Shown one piece after another: positions 51,645 through 63,000 of a stretch of 64,000 nucleotides of DNA (position 1 is its first letter; the number at the start of each line of letters is the position of its first letter). The notes beneath the pieces are model-generated. The model saw only the letters and a list, made by a program, of their open reading frames with translations, was not told the origin of the DNA and searched no databases. The DNA lies in assembly GCF_000236905.1 (NCBI RefSeq), contig NC_016528.1:630001-694000 (forward strand), read 5' to 3'. This DNA comes from Tetrapisispora phaffii CBS 4417 (taxonomy: Eukaryota > Ascomycota > Saccharomycetes > Saccharomycetales > Saccharomycetaceae). The position numbers and the translations under genes were made by a program.

Positions 51645-53666
51645 CTAGTAAAAATCAGCAAAGTTCTTGTCTCTGGTATTATTGTCAGTATTTTTGGAAA
51701 TTTTACTTTCATTTTTATTACTAGTGTCACTCTGAGTTTGTTTGTCAGATTCACGTAAATGCTCTCTGACACTGCTGTTCTGATAAGTCTCGGAATCTAT
51801 TCCTCTACTGAAGCGGCTCTCGTTGCTAGCAGTCGGACCTTTATTGTATGGTTTTGAATTTTGATTGATCCTTGTGTGAGATTGTCTGTTCTCATGTTTA
51901 CTATCGTCCCGACTAATCGTCGAGGAAATTTTATTTGTTCTGGATTCAATGTTGCTTTCTTCGTGGTCTCTTCTGTATGTGTTATTATATTGGTTGATTC
52001 TACCAGAAATGGCATTAGAATAATTTCCAGAACTAGCTTTTTGGGTGTGCCTATTATAAGTTGCAGGGTTTCTATCATTAGCATGTGGATCAGATTTTTG
52101 ATATCTTGATCTACTATTAGGCAGGTTACTCATCTTGTTGTTGTTGCTATATTGACGCGAATCGGTATTGTACTGATTATAATGTTTATTGTTTTTATTC
52201 ATATTATTGGGTCCGTTATTATTGTATCTGTTTTGGTTACCTTTATAAGTTTGAGATCTGTAATTAGGATTTGATTGGTTCGGATATGTAGATCTTGAAT
52301 TAGAAAAGTTGTTGTTATTATTATTAAATGTGTTTTCAGCATAATATCGTTCAGGAGCATTTATATCACTTGACTGTGATATCTGTTTTCCTTTTTCCAT
52401 TCCTTTTTCATTTATATGACCCTTCGGAGCTGTTGGAACTCTCTGCGAAAGAGACTGATGCATTTCTTCCTTATATCTTTTTATATCAGATTCGTGACTT
52501 TCTTCAGTTAAGCAAGTTAAATGTTTAGACGGCAAGGGCTCTTCTTTAAAAAATGGATGTTGTAAAGCTGACATTGCTGTCAATCTTTTATATGGATTCA
52601 ATGATAGTAAACTCCTCAAAAAATCTAATCCGGTTGCAGTTAAAAACTTACCAAAACGTTCACTTAACGTTTCTGGATAACTTGTTCTCAGCAATTCTGC
52701 ACCAGGCAAGTAAGCCGCCATATCCCAAGATTCTTTAGTTGGTGTGCCTAATAATTTGAATATGACATGACCTTGGTCGATGTCAGAATTGCCCTGTAAG
52801 ATAGGTTTCTTTTCAAAGAATTCCGCAAAAACACATCCAATACCCCATAAATCGACAGCAGTAGTGTATTGTTTATCACCTAAAACCAACTCTGGTGCTC
52901 TATACCATCTAGTTACAACAACCCCGGTATACTTAGCCCCTATACCAGCACCACCTGGATATTTCAAATTTGGCGGCGTCCCATAATACATTCTGGCCAA
53001 ACCAAAGTCAGCTAATTTCAATGTCCCAGTATGATCAATTAAAATGTTTGCAGTTTTTATATCTCTATGCATATATTTTTCACAGTGAAGGTAATTTATA
53101 CCTTCTAGTAATTGAAGCATCATATTCTTTACTTCATTAACGGGTAGAGTGATTCTAGGGTTATGCAAAAGACCAGATAAATCCGCTATCATATAAGGCA
53201 AAATCATATAAAAAGACTTATTTAGAAGTGATGGGTCTTTAGCATTATTAGAATAGTTTGCGTTGCTATTGCTTGGTTCTGGTGCAGTATCATAAACCAT
53301 CTCTATTAATTTTACAATGTGCTTGTTATTTAGTTTCCTAAGAATAGTAATTTCACGCTGAGCTGTAATTGGAAATAAGTCACTTTCCTGAGGCATTATT
53401 ATTCTCTTCATGGCGACCTGCCTCTGCGTTTCCAAATGTATTCCCTTATAAACGGCACCAAAGGTACCTTGGCCTAATTTTTTCTCTTCTTTATAATGAT
53501 TTTTAAACATAGTACACCCATATATAGTTTCATTCTTCCTTGCATTCAGCTCAATGTAACTTAAATTAGTATTAAGGTCCATCTGAACCGTTGGCATCTG
53601 TTTGATCTTCCCAATTTTATACTTGAATTCAGTCTTTTTCAAAGGACTGTTGGTAGCTGCAGACAT
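51645..53666 (-). CDS. BUR1: Cyclin-dependent kinase Bur1 (Sgv1, CDK9 type)
   Basis: With cyclin Bur2 it phosphorylates Spt5 and the RNA polymerase II tail linker to promote elongation. The 673 residues include a kinase domain at about 58-370: Gly-rich loop [18 protein letters not shown] with the ATP-binding Lys, the PITAQREI helix equivalent to [29 protein letters not shown] and RAPELVLG. The stretch [11 protein letters not shown] in the activation segment is specific to Bur1. The C-terminal 270 residues are disordered and very rich in Asn, Ser, Tyr and Arg, prion-like in composition. Matches YPR161C. Confidence 0.94.
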   Translation of the reverse strand: MSAATNSPLKKTEFKYKIGKIKQMPTVQMDLNTNLSYIELNARKNETIYGCTMFKNHYKEEKKLGQGTFGAVYKGIHLETQRQVAMKRIIMPQESDLFPITAQREITILRKLNNKHIVKLIEMVYDTAPEPSNSNANYSNNAKDPSLLNKSFYMILPYMIADLSGLLHNPRITLPVNEVKNMMLQLLEGINYLHCEKYMHRDIKTANILIDHTGTLKLADFGLARMYYGTPPNLKYPGGAGIGAKYTGVVVTRWYRAPELVLGDKQYTTAVDLWGIGCVFAEFFEKKPILQGNSDIDQGHVIFKLLGTPTKESWDMAAYLPGAELLRTSYPETLSERFGKFLTATGLDFLRSLLSLNPYKRLTAMSALQHPFFKEEPLPSKHLTCLTEESHESDIKRYKEEMHQSLSQRVPTAPKGHINEKGMEKGKQISQSSDINAPERYYAENTFNNNNNNFSNSRSTYPNQSNPNYRSQTYKGNQNRYNNNGPNNMNKNNKHYNQYNTDSRQYSNNNKMSNLPNSRSRYQKSDPHANDRNPATYNRHTQKASSGNYSNAISGRINQYNNTYRRDHEESNIESRTNKISSTISRDDSKHENRQSHTRINQNSKPYNKGPTASNESRFSRGIDSETYQNSSVREHLRESDKQTQSDTSNKNESKISKNTDNNTRDKNFADFY

Positions 53667-54254
53667 AGTTCAAATGTATTTGTAATGTCTTATTTACCGG
53701 TTGATGGATATGATACCTTATAGGTTACTTCAGCTAGCCTTTTGATTTTGGTGTTACAAGGTTAATCTATTGATTGCCGGTTCGTTTTAAAGTAGCATTT
53801 GAATCATATCAATATTTAAGTACTGAATTATCTATGATCGGTAACAGCCACATTTTTGGAATTTCGTTTCCGGTGATTTTTCAAAATAATATTGGCCAAA
53901 GCTAATTACCGCCATTGTAAACGAATAGAGTTAATGCAAATGACAATCGGAACCAATTCAAATATAAAATCCTGGATTCTTGAAAGTAATCAAACTCAAC
54001 TTAAAGTAATTAATTGCAAAGTGTCGAGATTTACAATGAAACTATTTCGTTGTAACTCTCATGAAGAAGATAGAACTCTAAAATATCACTAAAATTATAC
54101 TACTTTACAAAGTTGTTATATAAAAGTATATATAAGAACATATATACAATGGTCTTTATCTTAACTAACTTATTTCAATCAAGATGAAACAGAATTGGTT
54201 CATTATTAATGGCAACATATATGCTGAACAAACAAAATAGAACTAATAATTATT
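53667..54254. promoter_or_regulatory. BUR1 upstream/TIF3 downstream spacer; ORC4 position is empty
   Basis: 588 bases. In S. cerevisiae ORC4 (YPR162C) lies between BUR1 and TIF3, and its duplicate RIF2 lies beside SST2. Neither is present. A 66-codon plus-strand frame (53892-54092) has no recognisable features. Confidence 0.6.
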
Positions 54255-55442
54255 TTATTTTTTACCGGCAACTTCCCATTCACTATCATCACCATCGTTG
54301 ACAGATAATTTGGCAGCTTCTCTTTCTAGTTGGGTGATTTCCTCTTCCTTTTTGGCAGGAGTTTTAACTTCTTCTTCATCTTCTTCATTATCAACATCGT
54401 TACTCAAAACAGCAAAAGCTGATTGTTGAATTTTTGGTTTTTCTTCAGTCTTTTCGGTAACAGTTCTTTCGTATCTTTGGGTTTTTTGTTGGTATTTAGC
54501 ACCTCTAGCACTACCCCAGTCTAATTCTGGTTCATCTTTTCTTGGCTTTCTCTCTCTTGGAGCTCTGTTAAAGTTTCCTTGTTCACCAAAGTTAGAACCT
54601 CTGGCACTACCCCAGTCTAAGTTTGGTTCTTCTCTTCTTGGTTTTCTTTCTTGGTAGTTAGAACCTCTGGCAGCACCCCAATCTAAGTTAACTTCTTCTC
54701 TTTCTGGTCTTCTCTCTTGGTAGTTGGAACCTCTGGCGACACCCCAATCTAAGTTTGGTTCTTCTCTTCTTGGCTTTCTTTCTTGGTAGTTAGAGCCTCT
54801 GGCAGCACCCCAATCTAGATTAGCTTCTTCCCTGTCTGGTCTACCACCTTGGAAGTTGGAACCTCTAGCGGCACCCCAGTCAAAATCTTCACCACCTCTA
54901 GAAAATTCTCTTCTTGGACCAGCTACAGAAACGTAAACGGTACGGTCATTTAATCTGGTAGCATTGAAGGTTAAAGCTTTGACTAAGTCATCACGTTGAG
55001 CAAATTCAACAAAAGCAATACCCTTTAAACGGGATGGATCTCTCATATCAGTTGGTAAAGCCAAGTCAACAACAGCACCTTCCTTTTCCAAACCATCTTC
55101 CACCCAAGCAGTGACACCTTCTGGAGTGATATCCCATGGAATGTTGTTAATGATAGCCTTGTATGGTGGAACATCTGGAACTGGGTATTCGGTACGTTGG
55201 AAATCTCTTCTTGCACCAGCACCTAAAGCAGGGTCTAATCTCGACCCTCTACCACCAGCACCCATCTTAGCCATATTAGCAGCAGCTAATTCCTCTAAAG
55301 GAATGGTATTGGCTTGAGCACTTTCAATTGGAATATTAATCTTGTTCAAATCGACGTCTTCATCGGCCCAGGAAGAACCGAAAGTCTCGTCGTTCAAGAA
55401 GGAATTCAAATCCATCTTCACATTTTTCTTTGCAGGAGCCAT
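54255..55442 (-). CDS. TIF3: Translation initiation factor eIF4B (Tif3)
   Basis: Single-strand RNA-binding factor that aids eIF4A/eIF4F helicase activity and 40S mRNA recruitment. The ATG at 55442 (MAPAKKNVKMDLNSFL) gives 395 residues; a GTG three codons upstream is not needed. An N-terminal region (1-85) is followed by the RRM (about 88-175, AIINNIPWDITPEGV and LKGIAFVEFA), six imperfect repeats with core DWGxARGSN, and a Lys/Glu-rich tail ending WEVAGKK. S. cerevisiae Tif3 has about seven such repeats. Strong codon bias. Confidence 0.95.
   Translation of the reverse strand: MAPAKKNVKMDLNSFLNDETFGSSWADEDVDLNKINIPIESAQANTIPLEELAAANMAKMGAGGRGSRLDPALGAGARRDFQRTEYPVPDVPPYKAIINNIPWDITPEGVTAWVEDGLEKEGAVVDLALPTDMRDPSRLKGIAFVEFAQRDDLVKALTFNATRLNDRTVYVSVAGPRREFSRGGEDFDWGAARGSNFQGGRPDREEANLDWGAARGSNYQERKPRREEPNLDWGVARGSNYQERRPEREEVNLDWGAARGSNYQERKPRREEPNLDWGSARGSNFGEQGNFNRAPRERKPRKDEPELDWGSARGAKYQQKTQRYERTVTEKTEEKPKIQQSAFAVLSNDVDNEEDEEEVKTPAKKEEEITQLEREAAKLSVNDGDDSEWEVAGKK
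54497..54890 (-). repeat. Six coding repeats (DWG-x-ARG-S-N) in TIF3
   Basis: Units of about 22-23 residues (66-69 bases), with DNA similarity high enough to recombine. The last unit degenerates to DWGSARGAKY. Confidence 0.85.
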
Positions 55443-57084
55443 CTTGCACACACACTCTTAATCTAGGTTATATTACTCTATAGTAATGAAAGGCTGAAAC
55501 AAACAGAAATAAACCCTGTTCCCTCTTAACAGAACTTCAAGCTACAAATACCTAAAATGTTAATCTATCTTTTATAAGTTAAGTATAGAATTACATTTTC
55601 ATCACCCATTAATTAGTGAAATCTTCCAACCTCATCGTTACTTTTTCACGAAGTAGTAAAAATTTTCCGTTTGGCTGCGAAATGCTGTTTAATTATTAGT
55701 TTTCTGTGTTCGCGATGAAGTTTAACCAGTGCAAAAGCCAGGGACGGGTAACTTACCTTATAGCTAGTGCTCGTACTTATGAAGCTGGGTTGGCTCATTT
55801 GGTTAATTAGTTATCCTAGCATTAAAATGGCTTCTGCAATATATCACATAAATATAAGTTACTCCATGACGTTCTATAGGGGTCGTATATCTATCTTTAT
55901 TTTGTGTTTTTAGGCTGGAAAGTCTCATAATGACGGCTATCTGAAGTCCGTCACGCCCAATTCAGTCACTTTTTTATTACCGTGTTTGGTTTTTCAGTGC
56001 CGTGTCTTTTATCATTTGTAACGAACTTCATTGTTCTTTGAATGGATAGTGATATAAATGGAGCTGGGCGGCAAATATTTTACTACTTTATAAACTACAT
56101 TACGTTGATATGTTTTCAGTAAAAGCGTTTGAAACAAAGGTATAAGAAGCAGAAATATATAGGTAAATGAATAGGTATGTGTTAGAAGGGCGGAAGTTAG
56201 TTTCAGATGACTCTGCATTCAGGTAATCGAGAGACAAATTCATTCATTTAGTACGCCGCATTCCTGCGTGATTGAAGCAGGGTTGAAGGGAAACTATACG
56301 TATTCTTTTGTATTACAAGTAACATTATTCTCATGTTTTTTTGTATTTTGGTGGCTAGACATCGTTATAGTTATTCTATGTGAATTATGAAAACAAAAGG
56401 AGTGATACTTCTTTTGCCCATTGGACACTAGATATCGTCTAAAGGATTGGTTATGAGGAGCATTGTAAATAAGTCACAATGGTGGGATATTTTTAATTGT
56501 TAGCAAAAAATACCAAATACCACAAGTCACGATCGAATATAAAGAATAGCATTTTGTTTGTCTTAATAAAATGAGGTTTTACAACGATAGTGTTTAGCTC
56601 TCTCTCTTTCTCTTTACGGTGATGACTACACTTTAGTTTTCTTTCCCTCTTTTAACTTTTCCATGCTTTAGTTTGGAATCAGACGCATAACATGTCATGC
56701 ACCTTTTCTCAGTACTTTTTTTAAGGAAGTTCCGAAAAATCAGAAATGTCATTGAATATTTCGGCATGTCGGTAACGTGGGTAGCACTGATGATTTATAG
56801 TACAAAGAAACTGCCCTATTTTTTAAAAATTTGAAGAGTTGGAAACTTTAATTTAATATTACAAAAGGTTAAAATCATTAATTATGAAAATATTAATAAT
56901 CTCTATCTTATGTAAAATAGTTATTGTCTGGCACTAAATGAAGATGTGATACCATACTAACACATTTATTAAGACAAGTAATATAATATTTTGAAGCACT
57001 ACAACCTAAACTATTTGTAAGAGGCCCTTCAAATAAACATTCACATACCAATAGGCACTCATCAGCATTTGACTGTAATTAAAA
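55443..57084. promoter_or_regulatory. 1.6-kb divergent TIF3/FMP27 spacer
   Basis: No gene was recognised. A Reb1-type CGGGTAA lies at 55745-55751, about 300 bases upstream of TIF3. CT-rich and poly-T tracts occur around 56600-56660. Confidence 0.6.
55745..55751 (-). promoter_or_regulatory. Reb1-type site upstream of TIF3
   Basis: CGGGTAA on the plus strand, i.e. TTACCCG reading toward TIF3, about 305 bases from its start. Confidence 0.45.
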
Positions 57085-60000
57085 ATGTGGTTTGATTTGA
57101 TAATAAAATTGCCATTATTAGTTATAGCAACATGGCTTCTAATAAGACAGGTAATAAAGACACTCTTTGGTATTTCGGCAGCCTACATTAATCCATTTAC
57201 ATTTAGAATCATTGGGTTTGAATATAAGGATATACTTAAGATAGAATTGCTTGAATTTAATCCCTTTAGAAAAAGAATTAGAATATCAAAATTAACGTTT
57301 AACAATAAACAAATAGAAAACAAAAATCAAACTAATGCATCCAACCATAAAAAAACTAGCCATGGTCACAATTTGAAAGCTGTTTTACCCAAATGGCTAT
57401 TTAAATATCTACCGCATCTTTTATCTTTTTTAAATGAAGTACATATTGTTGCTGACCATGTGTTTTTGACGGATTACGATTTATATATCAGCACGATTGG
57501 GTCTGTTTTTAACTATAAAGAAATAACGTCATCATTATCCCTTGAACTTTTCATGAGGCAAGTGAAAAATAAGAACTCGACAATATTGACTGATACTCTT
57601 CAACAACTTGAAATAAACTTTGAAAAGATTGAAGTAGATCATTCAATTGTTTTTAACGATATTAAGATAGATTCAAAGTTTGGTGTTTTACGTTTACCAT
57701 ACGCTTATTTAAAACAGCAGAGTGCTAGTACAAAGATAATCGAACCTGATAATATAGAATCTAAACACTCTGATATACTATGTGATTTAGCGATTCAAGA
57801 CACAATAAAAGCATTCCGTAAGAAATTAGAAAGAATACAAGGCTATTTAAAGCCGATTTGCGAAATTAACTTATATATGGATAAAATTTTACTGGACGAT
57901 CTTGAATTAACTAATTTACCAGAATTGAATGAGATAAGCCAATATTTTACATATAACATAGAAGCATCCAATGTTACATTAAATTTAATAAGATTTTCTA
58001 AAGACTACCCTGGTTATAATTTAAACTTTGGTGAAGATGACACTCCGTATAAGATCAATAGTAATTTTTCAAGAGTAAATATCGGAGTAAAAATAAACAA
58101 AATAAATGAAAAAGAAATATATTTAGCAAAAATTATTGAAGTTCCTAGTATTAATTTATATGGCCACACGAATATTTTTTCGCAACAATTTCAATTTTCT
58201 GAGGGCCGGTTCGAAAATGCTTTAAGTACATTAAATTTCCAAATATCATCTTTGATCGTTGATTTAGATATAACAACACTTTCCTTTATAAAATCTTTTT
58301 CCCGTAATATAAAAGTTTTCAAAGGAGCCTTTGGATACTCTAAAGAAATTGATGCAATTGACCAACTCAAGGAATTTGAAGATCTTCGTTCACTAAAGTG
58401 GAGAAAGGTGCTAAAAACCTATTTAACATCATTGTTTCCATTATTAAACCTTAAATTTACATTAGATGATTCAAAGATAATTTTAAATGATGAAACGGAT
58501 ACAATTATTTTCTACCTATCTGCTCTTCTAGGAACATACAAATCGAATAGATCTTTGTCATTTTCTCAGAATGATAAGCTAGATTCTATTATAAATTATG
58601 ATACTGCATTTGACTTAGAATTATCTGATTTACACTGTCAACATTTGATTACGGATGGAAGCAATTATAATCATAAAATTTTAGAAATTGAAAGTGTGTC
58701 TCTTAAGCAAAAGGTCAAGTGGTCACCAGAAATACAATTTTCATTTGACGGTGAAGTCGATAACGTTAATATTGATTTATCAGAGTTACGGTCGATGATA
58801 GCCTTAAATAAAATTGTAAAGAAAACTGATTGTCAATTACTTCAAGTTGAAACTATTTATTTCAAGGAACTTTACGATAAATTTGCAAAACAGTTGTATA
58901 ATGCTGAATTCAACTGTTCAAGACTAAAAGAAATGCAATCAATAAAAAAGGTTTCTCCTGAAAGTTTCGTATTTAATACACTGCCAGATTATTTTGATTA
59001 CATTAAGGTCGATTTAAGGAGAATACAAATGACACTAGGTATCAGATCTGTTTTTATGCCTCCTGATATTTTTTCGTTACTTGAAGCCCAAAGTCCAAAA
59101 GATCTTGTTGAGGGAAAATTAAGAAAATTTACAAATAAGGTGGATAAGGTACAGTTAGCTTTGTTCAGTAATAAAACTCAATGGCATAATAAAATAGAAA
59201 TGGGACAAGTGTATATGTCTAAATCGGGACTAGATTCACTGAACAGGAACGATTCAAATGATCTGGAGGATATTGGTACTTCACAGTCAACACAAATTGA
59301 TCGTCTATGGAACTTTAATATATTGGTTAATAATGTAACATCATCTGTCATTTATGAAACTTGTAAATTTAGTACAGAATTTTCGTCAAGAACAGTGTCA
59401 AGTTTGAAAGTAGTATCCATAAAAGTATTTCCAGAAACAGAGTCATATACAGTTCCAAGTGAGAACAAAGTAGTAATCGTCATTGATAATAAAAAAGCTA
59501 GTTCTATGGTTGATTTAATAAATGTTTTTATGGGAATATCCGGTTTCCATACACTAAATCAGATATTTAGAAAAAACACATATTGTTCTGTTAAGGAGAC
59601 GTGTGCAAAAAAAATTTTAGTATCATTGAATAAGGCTAAAAAGAAATCCTTCTGGTATTTTATTGACTGGGTAAAGTTTAAACAATTAATTCAAATAAGG
59701 TTATCTTCAGAGCTCTCTCGTCAAGTTTTGATCCTTCCTAATGCATTAAAAATCAAATTTGAATCTAGTAATATGTTTATATCAATTGATAAACTAAATG
59801 ACATATGTATTAATGGTGAGCTAGCGAGGATGTGTGTTGAATCACCAACTCAAAAGGATACTTGGATAAGAATGATGTTAATCAATAAATTCAAGATGAA
59901 TATTAACTTATCGGAGATGCTTCGCCAAATTAAGAATAATGAAACTGGAAATTCAGAGGTGCTCCCAGGAGTTACCTTGGCTTATGAATCTTCACATTTT

Positions 60001-63000
60001 TCTATTCCAAACAAATTTGCGATGTACCGAATTTTTGACAATATTTCAACTATTGTAAAATCCTTGAAACAAATGATATACAGCATGAAAACATCACAAT
60101 CAGACATAGTAATATTCCCAGTAACTGTTAATCCAGTAAGATTGCCAAACGTTAATTTATCTTCCAAAAGGTCTATTATAACTATTGAAGATGATCCCCT
60201 CGAATCGGAATTAAACATGATATTTCAAATAGGTTTAGAGGAGCAGCGAATTAGATTAGAAAAAGTCAAACAATTTAAAAATAGTTTAGAACGTAAATAT
60301 CAGGATACTAATAGCTCTGCTAATCAAAGTGAAAAAAATAATGATAAGTTCTCTTCTGATGACACATACACTAAGTTGGTATTTCTTTCTAGTGCAAGAG
60401 GTTGCAAAAAATCCAAAAACATTTTAAAAAAACTGCTTTCTGCTAAGAAATCGGATAGAGAAACTTCAGAAAAAGAAGATGAACTCTTAGAAGATAAAAA
60501 TCCAATTTTGATAAATGAACACGAGTCCTACATTAGATTACAGGAAAATATTTCAACATCATGGATTAGAAGAATAAAGGATTATAAGAAGGTTGAAAAA
60601 GAAAAGTACGAAGAGAACTTTGAATATTTATGGGGGTTAACAAATTTACATAATATTTCAAAAGATTTCAATACTAATGTTCGTGATTTTATATATTCTC
60701 CTCCTTTGACCACAATAATAGTAGAAGGTATTGATATAAATATCAGTCAACCTTCATGTGGTCTTGAGTGCATTGCAGAATTTATCCACGATGTAGGTAA
60801 AGGAGTTCCTTTAGATACCCAATACTCTATTATGTTTCCCATGTACTTGGATGTAAATATTAGGGAATTCAGATGGCATCTGAGAGATTATCCTTTACCA
60901 TTTATTAATATCCCTCCCCCAACAGAAAACCAAAAAATTTCAAATAACTTCAAAATTTCAGGTGATTTATGCTTAACTGAAGCAATGATACAATCCAGCA
61001 ATGAAATAAGAACAATATTCGTGCCACTTGTTCCTTCAGTTGAATTAGTTAATAAAGACCATTATTACTCACTTTTTGTTCCAAGGACTTTGACAAGTGT
61101 TAAAGTGTATAGTAAATTAGAAATTGGTATTCATACAGAAAGAAGCACTCAGGTAGTCTGGGGTTCATCCTATTCGCCAGCTATTCAACAAGTAATGCAG
61201 TGTTTTGAAGATTTATCGAAACCACCCACAGATTTATCCCCTAAGTTAGGTGTGTGGGATAAGATTAGATATATGTTTCATTCACGTATAAAGATCAATT
61301 GGGCCAAAAAGAACAGATTTGAAATATCTCTTCTAGGCGCTAAGAGCCCTTATAAAATTGGTCGAGAAGACGCAGGATTTATAATTGGTTTTAATGGTAA
61401 CACTGTTTTGGACTGTAATCCAAATAACTCTCCAAAGCAATTATTAGCCTGCTCAGCTGATCAGATCTATTTTTCAATACCAAATTATTTTGCAAAGCCG
61501 TTATTGGTATGGTCGATGCCTTCACACAAAAACATTTTTGTTCCTAATCAAGATAATACAAATTTACAGACATATGCTTCTTACTATTACCTCCTTCAAC
61601 AAGATTATAATAATGAAAGGAAAGAAGCAGTTAAATTGATGCAGAAACATTATATAGAAAAAAATGGTATTAAATTATCCGGGGGTATGACACTAAAACT
61701 TGGTTTTGTTTTTGAAGGGTTAGGTAAAGGAGGAATCCGTTCTAGCGATTTTGCACCACATTATGAAACCTTTCTATGTAATCCGATTTATGTTAAAGAT
61801 TTATCGAAGTATGACGCTTATAAAAACTTTAAAAGTCATTTCATACACATGTCTTTTGCTCTATTATCAAATTCAAGTAATGCATATAATGCAATGCAAT
61901 TAGACTCATCAGGAATGGACACATTCTTGAAATGGTGGAAATCGTTTTCAAATAACCCACCCGTTCGAAGAGGTACATTATATGATGCTAAAAATTTGAG
62001 TCCAAAGTTTGGAGGTGCATTGAGAACTATTTCATATTATGCTAATGTATCTCCATTATTTATCACTCATATCCAACGTAACATAGATATCAACAACACA
62101 CAGTCATCCAGTTTCTATGAGAATATAGAATATGTAGGAATTAAAGCTAAGGTATCTAGGTTTGTCATGGATTTGCACCAAAGAAAAGAAGTTATATCAG
62201 AGTTCAGAGAGAAATTAAATGAACATAAAAGAGTTTCAAGAATGAAATTTTTAGAAGGTGATTTTTCTTCAGGAACAATTGATATCCGTACGATTCACGC
62301 AAAGTTTCACAAAGTCACTTTTATTGAGGATAAGCAAAATTATGAGTTTGATTTATATGAGGATGATGATAACTGGGTCGATATTTCCGATTTCAAGGAA
62401 CCTTTTTCAATATCTATAGATGATTACACGCCTCATGTTACTATAAGACCATTGTTGTTGGCTCCTCAATTTGTTTATCAGAAAAGAGCTAAATATGGAG
62501 ATAAATATCAACTAGATCCTGTCACATCAGAACCAATTCAGGCTTTTAAAAATGATATCTCTCATTGTTGCTGTGTTAATGGTCAAATTGACCTTCCAAC
62601 AACTTATCAGGAAAAAAGAATTAGCACATTATTAACTAAGGAAAAAGAATTAAATGAGAAGCTGAAAATTGCCAATACTTCAGAAGAGAAGAGCTATTTA
62701 CTGAAACATATAAATATGACTAAGCAAATTATTCAGCAATTGGAATATTTTATTGAAGATACAAAAATGGTAGTGAACTCTAAAGGAAATGTTAAGCCAG
62801 AAGATCTACATTTCCAGGTTATAGATAAAGAAACAGAAGCATCAAAAAAGTTGTACGAAAATCGATACTTAATTTTTGGTATGTTTTTAAGATGGGATGA
62901 GGGTGCTAGAGATGTAATCACAACTTATTTGATGTATTTAAATCTTAATAGCTATTTTTCTAAAATAGACCGATATAAGTCAATAAGGACATTTGAAGAC

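Noticed and set aside
53892..54092. 66-codon frame in the BUR1-TIF3 spacer as an ORC4 remnant
   Set aside because: Wrong strand for ORC4 and no recognisable AAA+ motifs.
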